Assembly (NCBI GenBank): GCA_031771865.1
Contig: JASISA010000026.1
Location: 62,001-126,000 of the forward strand
Source: Nothophaeocryptopus gaeumannii
Taxonomy: Eukaryota > Ascomycota > Dothideomycetes > Mycosphaerellales > Mycosphaerellaceae
Length of the DNA stretch: 64,000 nucleotides
Direction: 5' to 3'
In this document: piece by piece, positions 50,924 to 60,783 of the stretch
Layout: each line of letters starts with the position of its first letter
How positions within the stretch are numbered: the first letter of the stretch is position 1
Translations under genes and position numbers: made by a program
The notes under the pieces: model-generated
What the model was told of the DNA's origin: nothing
The model's input: the letters and a program-made list of their open reading frames with translations, nothing else
Databases searched by the model: none

Positions 50924-52619
50924 ATGGGCTTGCTGTCACTTCTACTGCCTGCCATACCAGCTCTCATCCTCTTCTATTGGGGCCTCGCATACAAGCAACA
51001 TGCAGCGAAGGAGAGACAATTTGGCTGCCAACCAGCGCCACTCTTCAAACCATGGGACTTCCTTGGACTCCAAAATCTCTACCTCGAATTGAATGGGATG
51101 AAGACAAACCGCCTATCAAATTCATTCCTATACCGTAAAAGATACATGAGCAGAAAGCTGAACCGGAACTGCAAGACATTCCGTATCAAGTATCCGCCTG
51201 CAGACACGTGGTATTACACTTTCGATCCCAGGAATCTGCAGGCTGTTCTGGCCACACAATTTGATGATTTCCAGCAGCCTGCGGCACGAGTATCTGCGCT
51301 CGAGCCGCTTCTTGGGCAGGGGATTGTATGTTTGGTGGTGGCCTGAAGCATTTTGGCAGCGCTGATGATGGCAGTTCTCATCGAACGGTCCGAAATGGGA
51401 GCACTCTCGGGCTTTGCTAAGACCGCAATTCATGCGCGAGCAGATAGCTGATCTGAATCTTTTCGAAAGGCATGTCGGAGATTTGCTTTTCGCTCTTCCC
51501 AAGACCAGCCAGCCCGGTGAATGGACCTCGACTTTCAACATCCAGCCGTTTCTCGAGCGCTTCACCATGGACACTGCCACTAAATTCCTCTTCGGGGAGA
51601 GCGTACATAGCCAGAAAGGCGAAAGTACAGAAAGGAGCTCCCTAGTCTCGCAGAAAGAGATGGTGTCCTTTGTGGAGAACTTCTTCTCCGCAGAGAAGAC
51701 GGTGGCGACTTCGATGATACTCAACGATCTTTACTGGCTAATGCATGATCGCACTTTCAAAAAAAATGTTCCATCGTCCACAATTTCGGGGATACCTACA
51801 TCCAGCGCCGATCGAAAAGCTCCTACGAAAGCGGTGGGAAAGGAGGAGCGTCAGGAAAATACGTCGTCCTTGACGCCATCATGACCGACCTCCATGACCC
51901 TAAAGGTCTCCGCTCCCAGCTTTTGAACGTCTTACTCGCAGGCAGCGATACCATCTCCGGAACTCTAGGCTTCGCCTTCGCTACGCTAGCTCAACATCCG
52001 GAAATCTTCAAGAAACTTCGCGATACTATCCTCGACAATTTCGGCCCATTCGATGAACGTCATGAAATCACAGTCAGCAACCTGAAAAATTGCACTTACC
52101 TCCAACGATTTTTAAATGAATTGCTTCGAGTCTACCCCGCCATGCCTATCAACTTCCGCGAGGCTGTTCGAGATACAACTCTCCCCGTAGGTGGTGGTCA
52201 CGATGGGTCTGAGAAGGTGTTCATACCAAAGGGACATCTTGTCGCTTGGGAAGTAAGTCTACCTCCAATCTCTCCTCCTCCTGCTCTCTTCTCGCGCTTG
52301 CTAACTCCTCTTCTCCCTCTCTCAGCTCTGGACAATGCACTCCGACCCCGAATTCTGGGGCCTCGACGCTTCATCCTTCAATCCCGATCGATGGGAAGGC
52401 CGCAAATTCGGATTCAATTACCTCCCCTTTAACGCAGGCCCGAGGATATGCATCGGTCAACAATTCGCTTTGGCGGAAGTTGCGTACGTCATCGTTAGAC
52501 TCTTGCAGTGATTCGACGCGATTGATGGGTCGGCTTTACCGGAGGGACGATTACCCTGTGATTGGAAATTGGTTGATAAAGTTGCTGGGGGTGTGAATAT
52601 CAGGTTACGGAGAGGATAA
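50924..52619 (+). pseudogene. broken cytochrome P450, CYP52-like (alkane/fatty-acid hydroxylase type)
   Basis: Exons 50924-51325, 51375-52252 and 52326-52619 show an entire P450: an N-terminal membrane anchor (LLSLLLPAIPALILFYWGLAY), the SSNGPKWEHSRALLRPQF block, the I-helix AGSDTISG, the K-helix ELLRVYPAMPINFREAV, the FNPDRW motif and the heme-binding FNAGPRICIGQQFALAE. The pattern is that of CYP52, ER-bound omega-hydroxylases of alkanes and fatty acids. Two breaks are seen. In the A8 run at 51759-51766 the frame shifts by one; downstream the correct frame begins at TGT and is then open. A TGA at 52509 interrupts the end at the position of RLLQxFD, where a CGA-to-TGA change fits. The rest reads through to TAA at 52617. 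So it is a recent pseudogene, unless the A run is a sequencing error. Confidence 0.75.
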
Positions 52620-52987
52620 TGAGATTGGGAGGGGATGAGAGGGAGATGATGGGAGAAAGCGAGAACGATCTGCTGGGTTTCCGATTTCTTATGAAACGCA
52701 TATGGCGGTAGTAGCCTGATGGTGGACGCGCAGTCAAGGCCAACTTTGGCCAGAGGAACACAGCATGGCGAAATTGGACTCCGGCAGTTGGTATCGTTGT
52801 ACTGCCAAGAAGAGTTCTGTTTCTGGTTCACTAGTAGCAAGCGGCTCAAAATTCACGCATCGCTGATCCGAGTGCCGTTGTGCCGCTGAGGTCATGAAAG
52901 ACTTTAAAGACTATTGTACAACGGCTGCTAAATTGTATTTCTATCGGTCTTTCGAGATCGCAAGCATGTGACCGTCTAACGCTGATA
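52620..52987. other. short convergent intergenic region
   Basis: The 3' sides of the P450 pseudogene and the ABC gene. Nothing recognised. Confidence 0.45.
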
Positions 52988-55003
52988 TTACTCAGACGCA
53001 CCCCAAATTCCCTCTGACCATGCCGACGGGTTCAACTCCAACGGACCCGGTAATGTACCGATTCTAGGTGCTTTGCGCTCGCCGGGCTCCGGCAGAGATA
53101 TCCACTCTCTCAGACATCCAGGCACATCTTCTTTAGAGTGGCTAATAACAAGCAGAGCTTGCTCGTGCGTAAGTCCTTCAAAGATCAACTTCCCCGTTTC
53201 TGCTAGAACGCTAGGCTGTACTTTCCCGTCCTGGACAGAGAGCTTCTCCCCATGAGACAGGTACAGCAATGCCTTATCACGCACACGCTCATCAATACCG
53301 CTGAGTGCCTCGTCGAGGATGACCAGATCCGGCTGGGCGACCAGAGCTCTCAGGAATAAAACCAGTCGCTGGCTGGAGAAGCTGAGTTCTCGAAAACGTA
53401 AGTCTTCTGCCCAGACCAGGTCCGAGTCGTCGTAGCAGGTCTCATCGAACCAATTTTGAGCGGATTCGATGCGTCTGGGTTCGGTGCTTTTATTTCCTGC
53501 GTTCTTTAACTTTTGTAGTTTTTCGAGGAATGTTTCTCTTGGCTGGTTTGGGAGCAGGTCGCGAGAGAACCATCTCAGTACGGCGTCTACTTTGCGATCG
53601 GCTTCAGCCGTTAGCTTGGCTTTCGCGAGGGGTGCGTCTGACCAGGCGGATTCGATGGCGCGGCGGACTGTGAGTTGTTTCGGGAAGAAGGCGTGGACTT
53701 CTGGGCTGGAGTGACCCATCCTGCGTTGGATGTCGAAGAGACTGATGCCAGCCTCTCCCGGTCCAGGTAGACGTGATCGGCCGAACAATTTGATCGGAAG
53801 GCTGTATGTCTGTGGATGATCTGAGGTGATGAGACTCAACATCGTGGTCTTGCCACTGCCGTTCGCCCCAAAGATACCGCATCTTTGGCCGCGATGCAGA
53901 CTCCACCACAAGCCTGCTTTCTTGTCGCCGTCTACATCTTGATCCCAATCGCCAAGTACAGTTTTCTCTCCATAGCTGACCTTCACTCCTTGCATCTCTA
54001 CAAGAGGCTCGCCTGGTTCCAGTGCAGGCGAGTCAGACGGCCAGCCGTCCTTGCTCAGTTTCTTCGACTCAGAACGCGAGATGCTTGAGTGGGAGAGGAC
54101 GGTCTTCAATCTTGAAGACGTCTTTGCGCCGTTGGACACAGAGGTCTTATCTCCTTGAGAGAGTACAGTAAGACCATCGTCGGCAACGACTAAATGCGTG
54201 ATCCAGTCTGGAACACCATCCTCTGGTCGGAGGCTCATGATCAGCCGAGGACTCTGTCTTTCAGCCAGCTGGTGTAATACAGCAGCCATCTTGCGTGCAG
54301 TGTTAGGATCCAAGCCCATGAAAGGTCCATCCAGGAGGAGCACCTGAGGTTCAGATACCAGCGCCTTCGCGATTCGCGCACGTCGTGTTTGGCCATTGCT
54401 GAGGTTCGCCACTGGCATTTGCAGCAGAGGACGAAGATTTAGCTGATCGATGACTTCTTCAAGCTTCTGCCTCTCAGCCTCGGATTGCTCATGTTCCAAC
54501 GCATTGAGTTCCGTATGACCAGTCAAGTAGTTGTGGACAGAGTAATCGGTCTCCTCTCGCCGGCTTTCATATCGCGCGCTCAGATATGCGCTGCGTACGT
54601 TCGTCCCTCCAACATTGCTGCCACGGTCCGCATCGAAGCCAACGTACTTGACCGCATGCTGAGGCGAGGTCAAGAGCTCAGATAGCAAGGGATATGTCCT
54701 TGCCGTTGGCGGTATACAAACATGCTGGGCAGCTAGAATCTGTAGAAAGTTTGTCCGGGCTAGAGAAGATGGCGATAATACAGACCAGTATTGCGGCTTG
54801 CCATCAGAGTCTACGCGATTTGGTAAATGGAATGAGAGGCCGGGAAAGAGAGCTGGGTTCGATTCTGTCGTATCTTCAGGTGATGGATATTGTCGGTAGA
54901 ATGTCGCGTTCTCGATTTTGATGACACTGTCAGCGCTTCTACGAAATGTTGCAGCATGGAATCGTCGACATTGCGGCGTCCTCACTGCCAGCCGCCTCCA
55001 CAT
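52988..55003 (-). CDS. ABC ATPase without membrane domain (YDR061W/ModF-like), likely mitochondrial
   Basis: A single exon from the ATG at 55003 encodes 671 residues. The first 25 residues (MWRRLAVRTPQCRRFHAATF) look like a mitochondrial targeting sequence. Two nucleotide-binding domains follow and no membrane helices, as in yeast YDR061W and bacterial ModF. The second domain is standard: Walker A GANGSGKTT, Walker B LVILDEALSG with the catalytic Glu, signature region ELSFSSQRL. The first domain is degenerate: its Walker A place reads SPSSLARTNF with no Gly-Lys, and its Walker B is LLLDGP with Gly instead of Glu, while its signature LSNGQ is kept. This asymmetry suggests that only one composite site hydrolyses ATP. 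The cellular role of the family is unknown. Confidence 0.88.
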   Translation of the reverse strand: MWRRLAVRTPQCRRFHAATFRRSADSVIKIENATFYRQYPSPEDTTESNPALFPGLSFHLPNRVDSDGKPQYWSVLSPSSLARTNFLQILAAQHVCIPPTARTYPLLSELLTSPQHAVKYVGFDADRGSNVGGTNVRSAYLSARYESRREETDYSVHNYLTGHTELNALEHEQSEAERQKLEEVIDQLNLRPLLQMPVANLSNGQTRRARIAKALVSEPQVLLLDGPFMGLDPNTARKMAAVLHQLAERQSPRLIMSLRPEDGVPDWITHLVVADDGLTVLSQGDKTSVSNGAKTSSRLKTVLSHSSISRSESKKLSKDGWPSDSPALEPGEPLVEMQGVKVSYGEKTVLGDWDQDVDGDKKAGLWWSLHRGQRCGIFGANGSGKTTMLSLITSDHPQTYSLPIKLFGRSRLPGPGEAGISLFDIQRRMGHSSPEVHAFFPKQLTVRRAIESAWSDAPLAKAKLTAEADRKVDAVLRWFSRDLLPNQPRETFLEKLQKLKNAGNKSTEPRRIESAQNWFDETCYDDSDLVWAEDLRFRELSFSSQRLVLFLRALVAQPDLVILDEALSGIDERVRDKALLYLSHGEKLSVQDGKVQPSVLAETGKLIFEGLTHEQALLVISHSKEDVPGCLREWISLPEPGERKAPRIGTLPGPLELNPSAWSEGIWGASE

Positions 55004-55131
55004 ATCCTCCTGCCTGGGTAATGTGGAAAGATGATGGCCGAGGAAGAGATGCGATGTGGGTGACTCTAGACCTCGCACCAATTGAGTTTAGATTCACTCA
55101 CCTCCGAAGTGGTTCAAGGGTCGGTCCGAGA

Positions 55132-55617
55132 ATGACGTTCGCCGATGAGCTGGGTGGGGAATCCTTGCACTCTCACGAGCTTTCCCTTCAAGATACAACC
55201 ACCTCGGAAGTTCTTGATAGCAGCATTGTTCATGATGTTCTCTTCACTACAGCCGACGAGGCCGCAGGTACACACGAGAAACTGGGTGCATTTCGCAAGC
55301 TAATAGAGATGCAGGCTCAGCAACAACGACCAAATCCACTTTTCCAGCAGCAAACTCGCAACATACAGACCGAGCAACCCAGCCGTGAGCGCGTGACTAC
55401 ACCGAAAAACCAAATCGAAGCCATGCCGCCGTCTCAAACGATACCGCAGCCTCCTCAACAGATACCGTTGTTCAACTCGTCCACGATGCATCCAGTATTC
55501 TTTGCGAATGGATGGAGAAAGCCGCCATTTCCTCTGCCCTTCAACCCGGCCTTGAGTCCCGCAGCTGCTGGATATGCCTTTCCTCAACCGCGGTCCGCGT
55601 CGGCAACGAAGCTCTGA
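55132..55617 (+). CDS. Gln/Pro-rich hypothetical protein (161 aa)
   Basis: An open frame from the ATG at 55132 encodes 161 residues, head-to-head with the ABC gene and 129 bp away. An in-frame ATG at 54946 would extend it over the ABC start, which is less likely. The first half is acidic to neutral (MTFADELGGESLHSHELSLQ); the second half is Gln/Pro-rich with PPQQIPLFN and a FANGWRKPPFPLPFNPAL stretch. I do not recognise it. Codon use and composition are more protein-like than the usual antisense frames, but no homology-grade feature is visible. The stop at 55615 may also be followed by further exons I cannot identify. Confidence 0.38.
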   Translation: MTFADELGGESLHSHELSLQDTTTSEVLDSSIVHDVLFTTADEAAGTHEKLGAFRKLIEMQAQQQRPNPLFQQQTRNIQTEQPSRERVTTPKNQIEAMPPSQTIPQPPQQIPLFNSSTMHPVFFANGWRKPPFPLPFNPALSPAAAGYAFPQPRSASATKL

Positions 55618-55784
55618 GGGCTGGAAGAATGGGAGGTGACGTGAAAGCTCCTGGAGGTATATGCGTCAGTGAGTTTCCACGACAGGAGCAAGCTGTTGGC
55701 AAGGAAGATACACACTTGGATACATTGGTTTGCACAGTATGGCTATCGCGCCATGTACGCCGAGAAAGGCTTCAACATACCGGA

Positions 55785-56153
55785 TCACCAATGATCCTCA
55801 GCTCCTCCCTCTCCGCCAGTGCGACGAGAATTTGATGGGCCGGGTCGCGAAGTCGATGTCGGGGCTGACTGCTGCCCGAGCGAAGATATCAAAGCGTTGC
55901 CCATCCTAGTCACGCACGTCCTGCGACAGTCCTGGCAGAGTGCGGCCAGGAATCCCCGTATGACGTCCGCAAAGCAGGTCTCGCAGCAAGTGTTTTGTTC
56001 GACTTCGACTTTCGTGGTAGGATCGCAAACGACCGGCGTGCTTCCTTCACCATTCCGGGATCTAGGGGTTCGGAGAGCAGCCGCCGGGCATTGAAAGACG
56101 GGACCATGGACCGCGTGTCCGCACATGAGCTTTGTGATCAGGGTCTGGCACAT
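55785..56153 (-). CDS. small cysteine-rich hypothetical protein (122 aa)
   Basis: From the ATG at 56153 the frame encodes 122 residues. It opens MCQTLITKLMCGHAVHGPVFQC and later has NTCCETCF and LCQDCRRTC, a spacing of paired Cys and a CGH motif seen in fungal zinc-binding small proteins. There is no signal peptide, so it is probably intracellular. The C-terminus is Ser/Pro/Gly-rich. The open frame continues upstream but that part is unlike a protein. I cannot assign a function. It lies between two weak genes in a region rich in broken genes, so the coding status is only moderately supported. Confidence 0.5.
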   Translation of the reverse strand: MCQTLITKLMCGHAVHGPVFQCPAAALRTPRSRNGEGSTPVVCDPTTKVEVEQNTCCETCFADVIRGFLAALCQDCRRTCVTRMGNALISSLGQQSAPTSTSRPGPSNSRRTGGEGGAEDHW

Positions 56154-57084
56154 TGCGGCTTTGAAGTATCGCTTCTGCGGCGTTGGTGGCAATGCGGTTT
56201 TGAATATTGTGCGATGCTTTGTATCAACGGAAGGAAGGCAGTGCAGTCGTAGCTTATACATCGGCACCAAGCCAACACAGCTACAGACTTTCCGGCCTGC
56301 AACAGTATTCACAACGTTAGTATAGCCTGCAGCTGATGAGGACAGTAGCGATGACCACACTCGAAGCCAGTCACAGGCATTGAGCAATCACCAGTCAGCC
56401 CGAATGTCGGCCAAACACTTGTTTAACGTGGCTCGAGCGCCGAGAAGACGACGCCGGCCCAGAATGCAATCCGCTGTTTGTCTCGCCTCCGCAGCCGCCG
56501 AGTCCGCGTTCACCTCGTGTCACTTCATTCATCCAGGGCTCTTCATTCATCCAATATATAGTTCGGATTAGAATGCCACACGTCAGCGGTTGGGCCGGGA
56601 ATGCAAAGCTGGCGCCACATGGTCATATGCAGTTCGGAGAAGTGCAGATATTCGCTCTACGTCTGCGAAGATCGCGGATACTACGAGTCGATCATGGGAA
56701 CTAGTCACGGCGCTGTCACCGCGGATATGAAGATGGGAGACCTTGTGCGAGATGCACAGACACGCTGCTTAGGATGATGTGGCTACCTGTGTCTATTGCT
56801 TTGGACCACGACTGCCTCCATATGGACTCAGCGGGCGCGTGGGAAGATGGACGGTGAAACGCAACATTGAAGCAAAGCGGCTACATGCTACCCCGACATG
56901 CGACATGCGACAAGGAGAATTTAGAGGGAAGTCAGAAGAAGATGGGCTGGGTCCGTGAGCCGAACTTACAATCACATTTTACACATTACTTCGTTCCCGA
57001 TCTACCATCGTCGACCCGAATCAACTAGGCGCAGGTAGATATAGTGTTGACCGCACATGAAACCTTTGGTGCTCTACAGCGACG
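56154..57084. other. 0.9 kb without a recognised gene
   Basis: No protein-like open frame, repeat or RNA gene was seen. Confidence 0.45.
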
Positions 57085-57550
57085 ATGAGAAACGCAGGCG
57101 CTTTCACAATCCGCCACCGAGCAAGTCTTCGACATCACCGAGCTTCTGGAGAAGATCCTCCTGCACGTGTTCGACGACGGTACCAAACCAAAACGGCCCG
57201 CAGACTTCCTCGCCCGCGCCATGCAAACCCTCCTTCTCTCCCCACGTGTGAACAGAACCTTCGCAGCTACCAATTCAAGGCTCAAACAAAACTTCGAATC
57301 AAATTTGTGGCTAGACGCACCCGACTCAGCCTACTACGCCAGCATAACCCCTCTGGGTCCTCATCGCCGCGCGTCAACATGATCACTTTCCTCTGGGGTA
57401 TGACACTCGCCCAAACACACTCAAAGTCCAATTCTGCATCACGCAGGGAGAGGTAGGGAGCTTCAGACATATGTTTTCTGTGCAAGAAAAATGGCTCATA
57501 CAACCTACGAATCTTATCTCGACCGCAACTTCAATCAAACGTTCAAGATG
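57085..57550 (+). pseudogene. degenerate F-box-like gene
   Basis: A frame without its own start codon reads ALSQSATEQVFDITELLEKILLHV and LLLSPRVNRTFAATNS, the pattern of a very common fungal F-box-like family. It continues to AYYASITPLG and then stops at 57380. The neighbouring frame from about 57348 carries the natural continuation (PLWVLIAARQ, LKVQFCITQGEVGSFRHM) to a TGA at 57548. The switch lies at the ACCCC run near 57346, where one extra C would explain it. Upstream, TGA at 57086 closes the first frame, while an ATG at 57085 reads in another frame. At least one, probably two, small indels have broken the gene. Its intact relatives are probably SCF-type adaptors, but this copy is most likely dead. 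Confidence 0.55.
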
Positions 57551-58151
57551 AAAGAGAAGTGTGTGAAGTTAAGCAAGGATCAGAGTGTAAAGGGCTTGGT
57601 GAAGATGGTTCCAAGGTATGATCTTTATGGGGTGGTGGTCATTTGGACCATACGCATTGCCCATGCCGGGATACTGGCTTGGGTTTGGTGGAGGAGAAGG
57701 GTGTATGTGCCAGTGTAGGTAGGATTGGGAGGGATGATGCATATGAATGGACTGCAAGAGCGATACAATCGATGACTTACTAGTCTGCGTGTCGAATATA
57801 GCGCGTGCTATTATCCGTCAACATGCACCAGTATTCTGCGTGGAAGAGGCATGTGGGTCAAGCGACTAGCCACAATAGGCAAGTAGTTGCTATCACGGGG
57901 ACAAACCGGACTATCCTTGCCTGCTTGGCGACAGAGTAAGTGAATAGAAAGCAAAGGGTACGGGGTAAATATATCTTCATCAGCTTGGATGCAATTGCGT
58001 GGAAGGATTATCATGGCTGGTGCCGACTGGGCAGACGGGTGGCGTGGGTTCGTGGAGGGCGCAATCGAACAGGGTGCCCGAGCCGCTGTGACTGTAAATT
58101 CTGCGATGACCCAAGAGAGGGGCGACTGCGTGGCTAAGCTCTGAGATACCA
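57551..58151. other. intergenic; nothing recognised
   Basis: The frame at 57491-57718 (TTYESYLDRNFNQTF to a hydrophobic WTIRIAHAGILAWVWW end) overlaps the pseudogene and is not recognised. The rest is the 3' side of the Zn2Cys6 gene. Confidence 0.35.
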
Positions 58152-60263
58152 TCATCCATATATGGTCTCCAGTTGTTGTTCTGTCATCACGTCGATCCAG
58201 TGTATCGCAGAGCTGGCATCAGACGTAGACGACATGTCTGTGTGCATGTCAGATCTTGCCCAAACCTCTTGAACCAGTTTGGCAACCCTGTGCACCACCG
58301 CGAGGCCAATTCGTCTTGATGTATGTAGGATCTGTTGCCGAATGATCTCTCGCCACCAGAGTACCGCGGTCTTGCTTCGACGTACGCGAGTGAGCTCATC
58401 TCCCAGCGAAGCTTTACAGCCAGGTTGCTGGGCGACGGAAGCAGGTCCAATCTGTAGCGCACTTCCGGCTGCGACGAACGGTATGCACAGCACCGTGTAG
58501 ATACCCGACGATTGTGGCACGTCTGATATGATTGTGATGATGCTTGTAGCGATGTCGAAGACAAGGTCGCCCAAACACTCATTCTTTCCGCTCGGCAAGT
58601 CAAGATCGTCTTGGCCATATTGCGAGGCTGACAACTGTGGGAACGCGCGGTATAGCTCCATCAAAGCAGTGTATCTGTACACCTTCGCCACTTCGCAAAG
58701 ATGGTTGATAGGAGTGTTGACGTCTCCGGTGTCCTCCATCTGATCTACATCTGGTAAAGTATAGTCCAGGACCTCTTGGTGAACGGCGCGCGCATCGTCT
58801 AGCAGATCTGCATCAAGCTCGCCTTTCGCCTGGCCGCCTCGACGGATCAAGGTGAGCTTCTCAAGCACCCGTTTCTGCCGAAGCAGGATCCCCACTTGCG
58901 CAAGGCAGATGAAGATGGGTGTCGAGACCCCAGTCCAGGGGTTTGGGTAGATGACCTGACTTTCATTCACATTGCAGAATGGCTTCAGATAATCAATGAC
59001 TCCTGAAGCCTGGTCGGTAATGAAAGAGCTGAGACACTCCCAATATGACATTGACCCAACAATGAAGCTCTCGTCACGGTTCAGTACTCGTGGCTGGCCT
59101 TCCTGACCCAAGAGACACTGTTCGGCGGACCATGCTTTGAAGAGAAGACGAGCACCTTGAAGGTGTGATAGGCCATTCGCCGTCGGGTCGTGCCAAGCCT
59201 GACATCGTCAGTGTGCACTTTTCAAGAGGGACACTGCCAAACTCACCGATGTCATTCCGAGCATGATGGTTCCCAACAAGATCTCGTAGGTGGTGGCGAT
59301 CGATGCTCGTCGAGTGATGATGGAACGTGAAGGAAGTAGATTGCTCATTTCCTGCTGAAGGCTGTTCATCGCTTGCGTCTGATATGTGATTGCCGTGACT
59401 GCCATGTCCTTTGCGAAATTAGCCATGTGGGCAGCCGACATTCCCATCATAGCGTTGAAAATGTGCTGTGAGCTATGCAGCTTGCTCGGGATGTCTGTGC
59501 GGTACGGGTTGGTAATGGAGTCGAAACAGGACATGACCCGACAGATCTGCTCGAAGTAATGCGGGATCAATCGATTCGCAGAGCTGTCATCGTTTAAAAG
59601 AGTGAAGTCACTCCATAATGAGAGGTATTCGTGCCAATCTGGAGAGCAAGCTACGCGATCGATGCCACGCTGAGCACGCGGCACTTCCTCTTCGTCTGCA
59701 TCGTCCAAGAGATGTGGCGAGTCTGGCAGCATCTGTTGAAGGATGGCATCTAAGTCATCGCTTGGTCCAGGTTCGGCAAATGAAGAGTCCACATCAACAG
59801 CCATGCGTGTGTTTTCAGTCTGATGTGCATGAGCATCCGTATTGAGTGCCTCTGGTCCAGACTCCTCTCGGTCCGGCGAGAAGAGCGCTTCCTCCCACGT
59901 GTTCGCAGAGGGCAATTCTGGAGCTGGAGTTCGTGGTGTCTCGACATTGAGCACATTACCGGGCGTACGCGCATCTTCACCTGGCTTCGGAGTTCCAATC
60001 GCCTGGATCACATCTTGGATCTGCTTTCGTAGAGGCGAGGCTGGCCGCTTTGACGATGCCTTAGGTGGCGGCGGCGGCGGCTTGAATCGTTCATACTTCG
60101 TGGACCACTTCAAGTTCCTCTTGTAGCCCGGACACTCGACTTGCCTATGGATACAGTTACGGCAGGAAGGAACGGCCTCATCGCACTTCATGCGTTTCCT
60201 CTTGCACTCGAGGCATCCGTTGCGTGACTTGATGAGCTTTGGCCGGGTTGTTGCGTCACCCAT
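58152..60263 (-). CDS. Zn2Cys6 transcription factor with fungal-specific domain
   Basis: Exons 59247-60263 and 58152-59198 on the minus strand give 687 residues across a 48-nt intron. The N-terminal binuclear zinc cluster has all six cysteines: Cys17, 20, 27, 34, 37 and 44, with the basic loop KRKRMK between the second and third. It should bind CGG-type DNA half-sites in the nucleus. A basic and Pro-rich linker (KPPPPPPKASSKRP) and an acidic middle part (LLDDADEEEVPR) follow. The second half, from WHEYLSLWSDFTLL on, is the helical fungal-specific regulatory domain (Fungal_trans_2-like), ending with ALMELYRAFPQL and HWIDVMTEQQLETIYG. The ATG at 60263 is chosen because it precedes the cluster directly. 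Target genes are unknown; the divergent kinase is a neighbour, not proven to be a partner. Confidence 0.9.
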
Positions 60264-60783
60264 AGCTGCCAACCGTCCTTGAACATGTAGCGTGAGACGT
60301 CTCGTGAGGTTCAAGCTGATGCATCGCGGAGGCTTGGCCGATAAGGAGCTGTCGCCGGCGTATCTCTTACCCGGATGCCGTAATGCAAGCATGGAGCTCA
60401 AGTACATGGCTTGCAGTTGGCAGGCAGAGAGGCGTGGCACCAAGATGGATGACCGGGCCGGTCATGGACATCTCTGCAGCATGTTCGTACACATGTACTG
60501 CCAGATTGTGTGCGGCTGGCGTGTTGTTGTTGTTGTTGGCGAGAAGGACAGCGTTCCTTACTGTCAAGCGCGCAATTGATGGCCTGCCAATCAATTCTTG
60601 CTCACTTTCATTTGACTACACGGCTCGGAAATGGCGGTAACCTTTCCAGCGGTCCAGAACACTTAGCAAACTCTCTTTCGTTCCTGCGCTCCACACAATG
60701 CGAGTGTGCGGAAGACTGCCCTCTGATGCCCAACCGCCATTGGACAGCGATGAGTATACCTTACCTTTTATACATCAGTGAAT
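60264..60783. promoter_or_regulatory. divergent region between Zn2Cys6 factor and histidine kinase; contains (GTT)5
   Basis: 520 bp between two start codons on opposite strands. A short (GTT)5 run is at 60523-60537. Two small upstream ATGs lie before the kinase start (60725, 60750). No binding site could be assigned with confidence. Confidence 0.45.

Noticed and set aside
50000..58000. Heavy repeat-induced point mutation (RIP)
   Set aside because: Isolated TGA changes fit C-to-T mutation, but the surrounding coding sequence is not AT-shifted, and the other lesions are homopolymer indels, so RIP is not the main cause.
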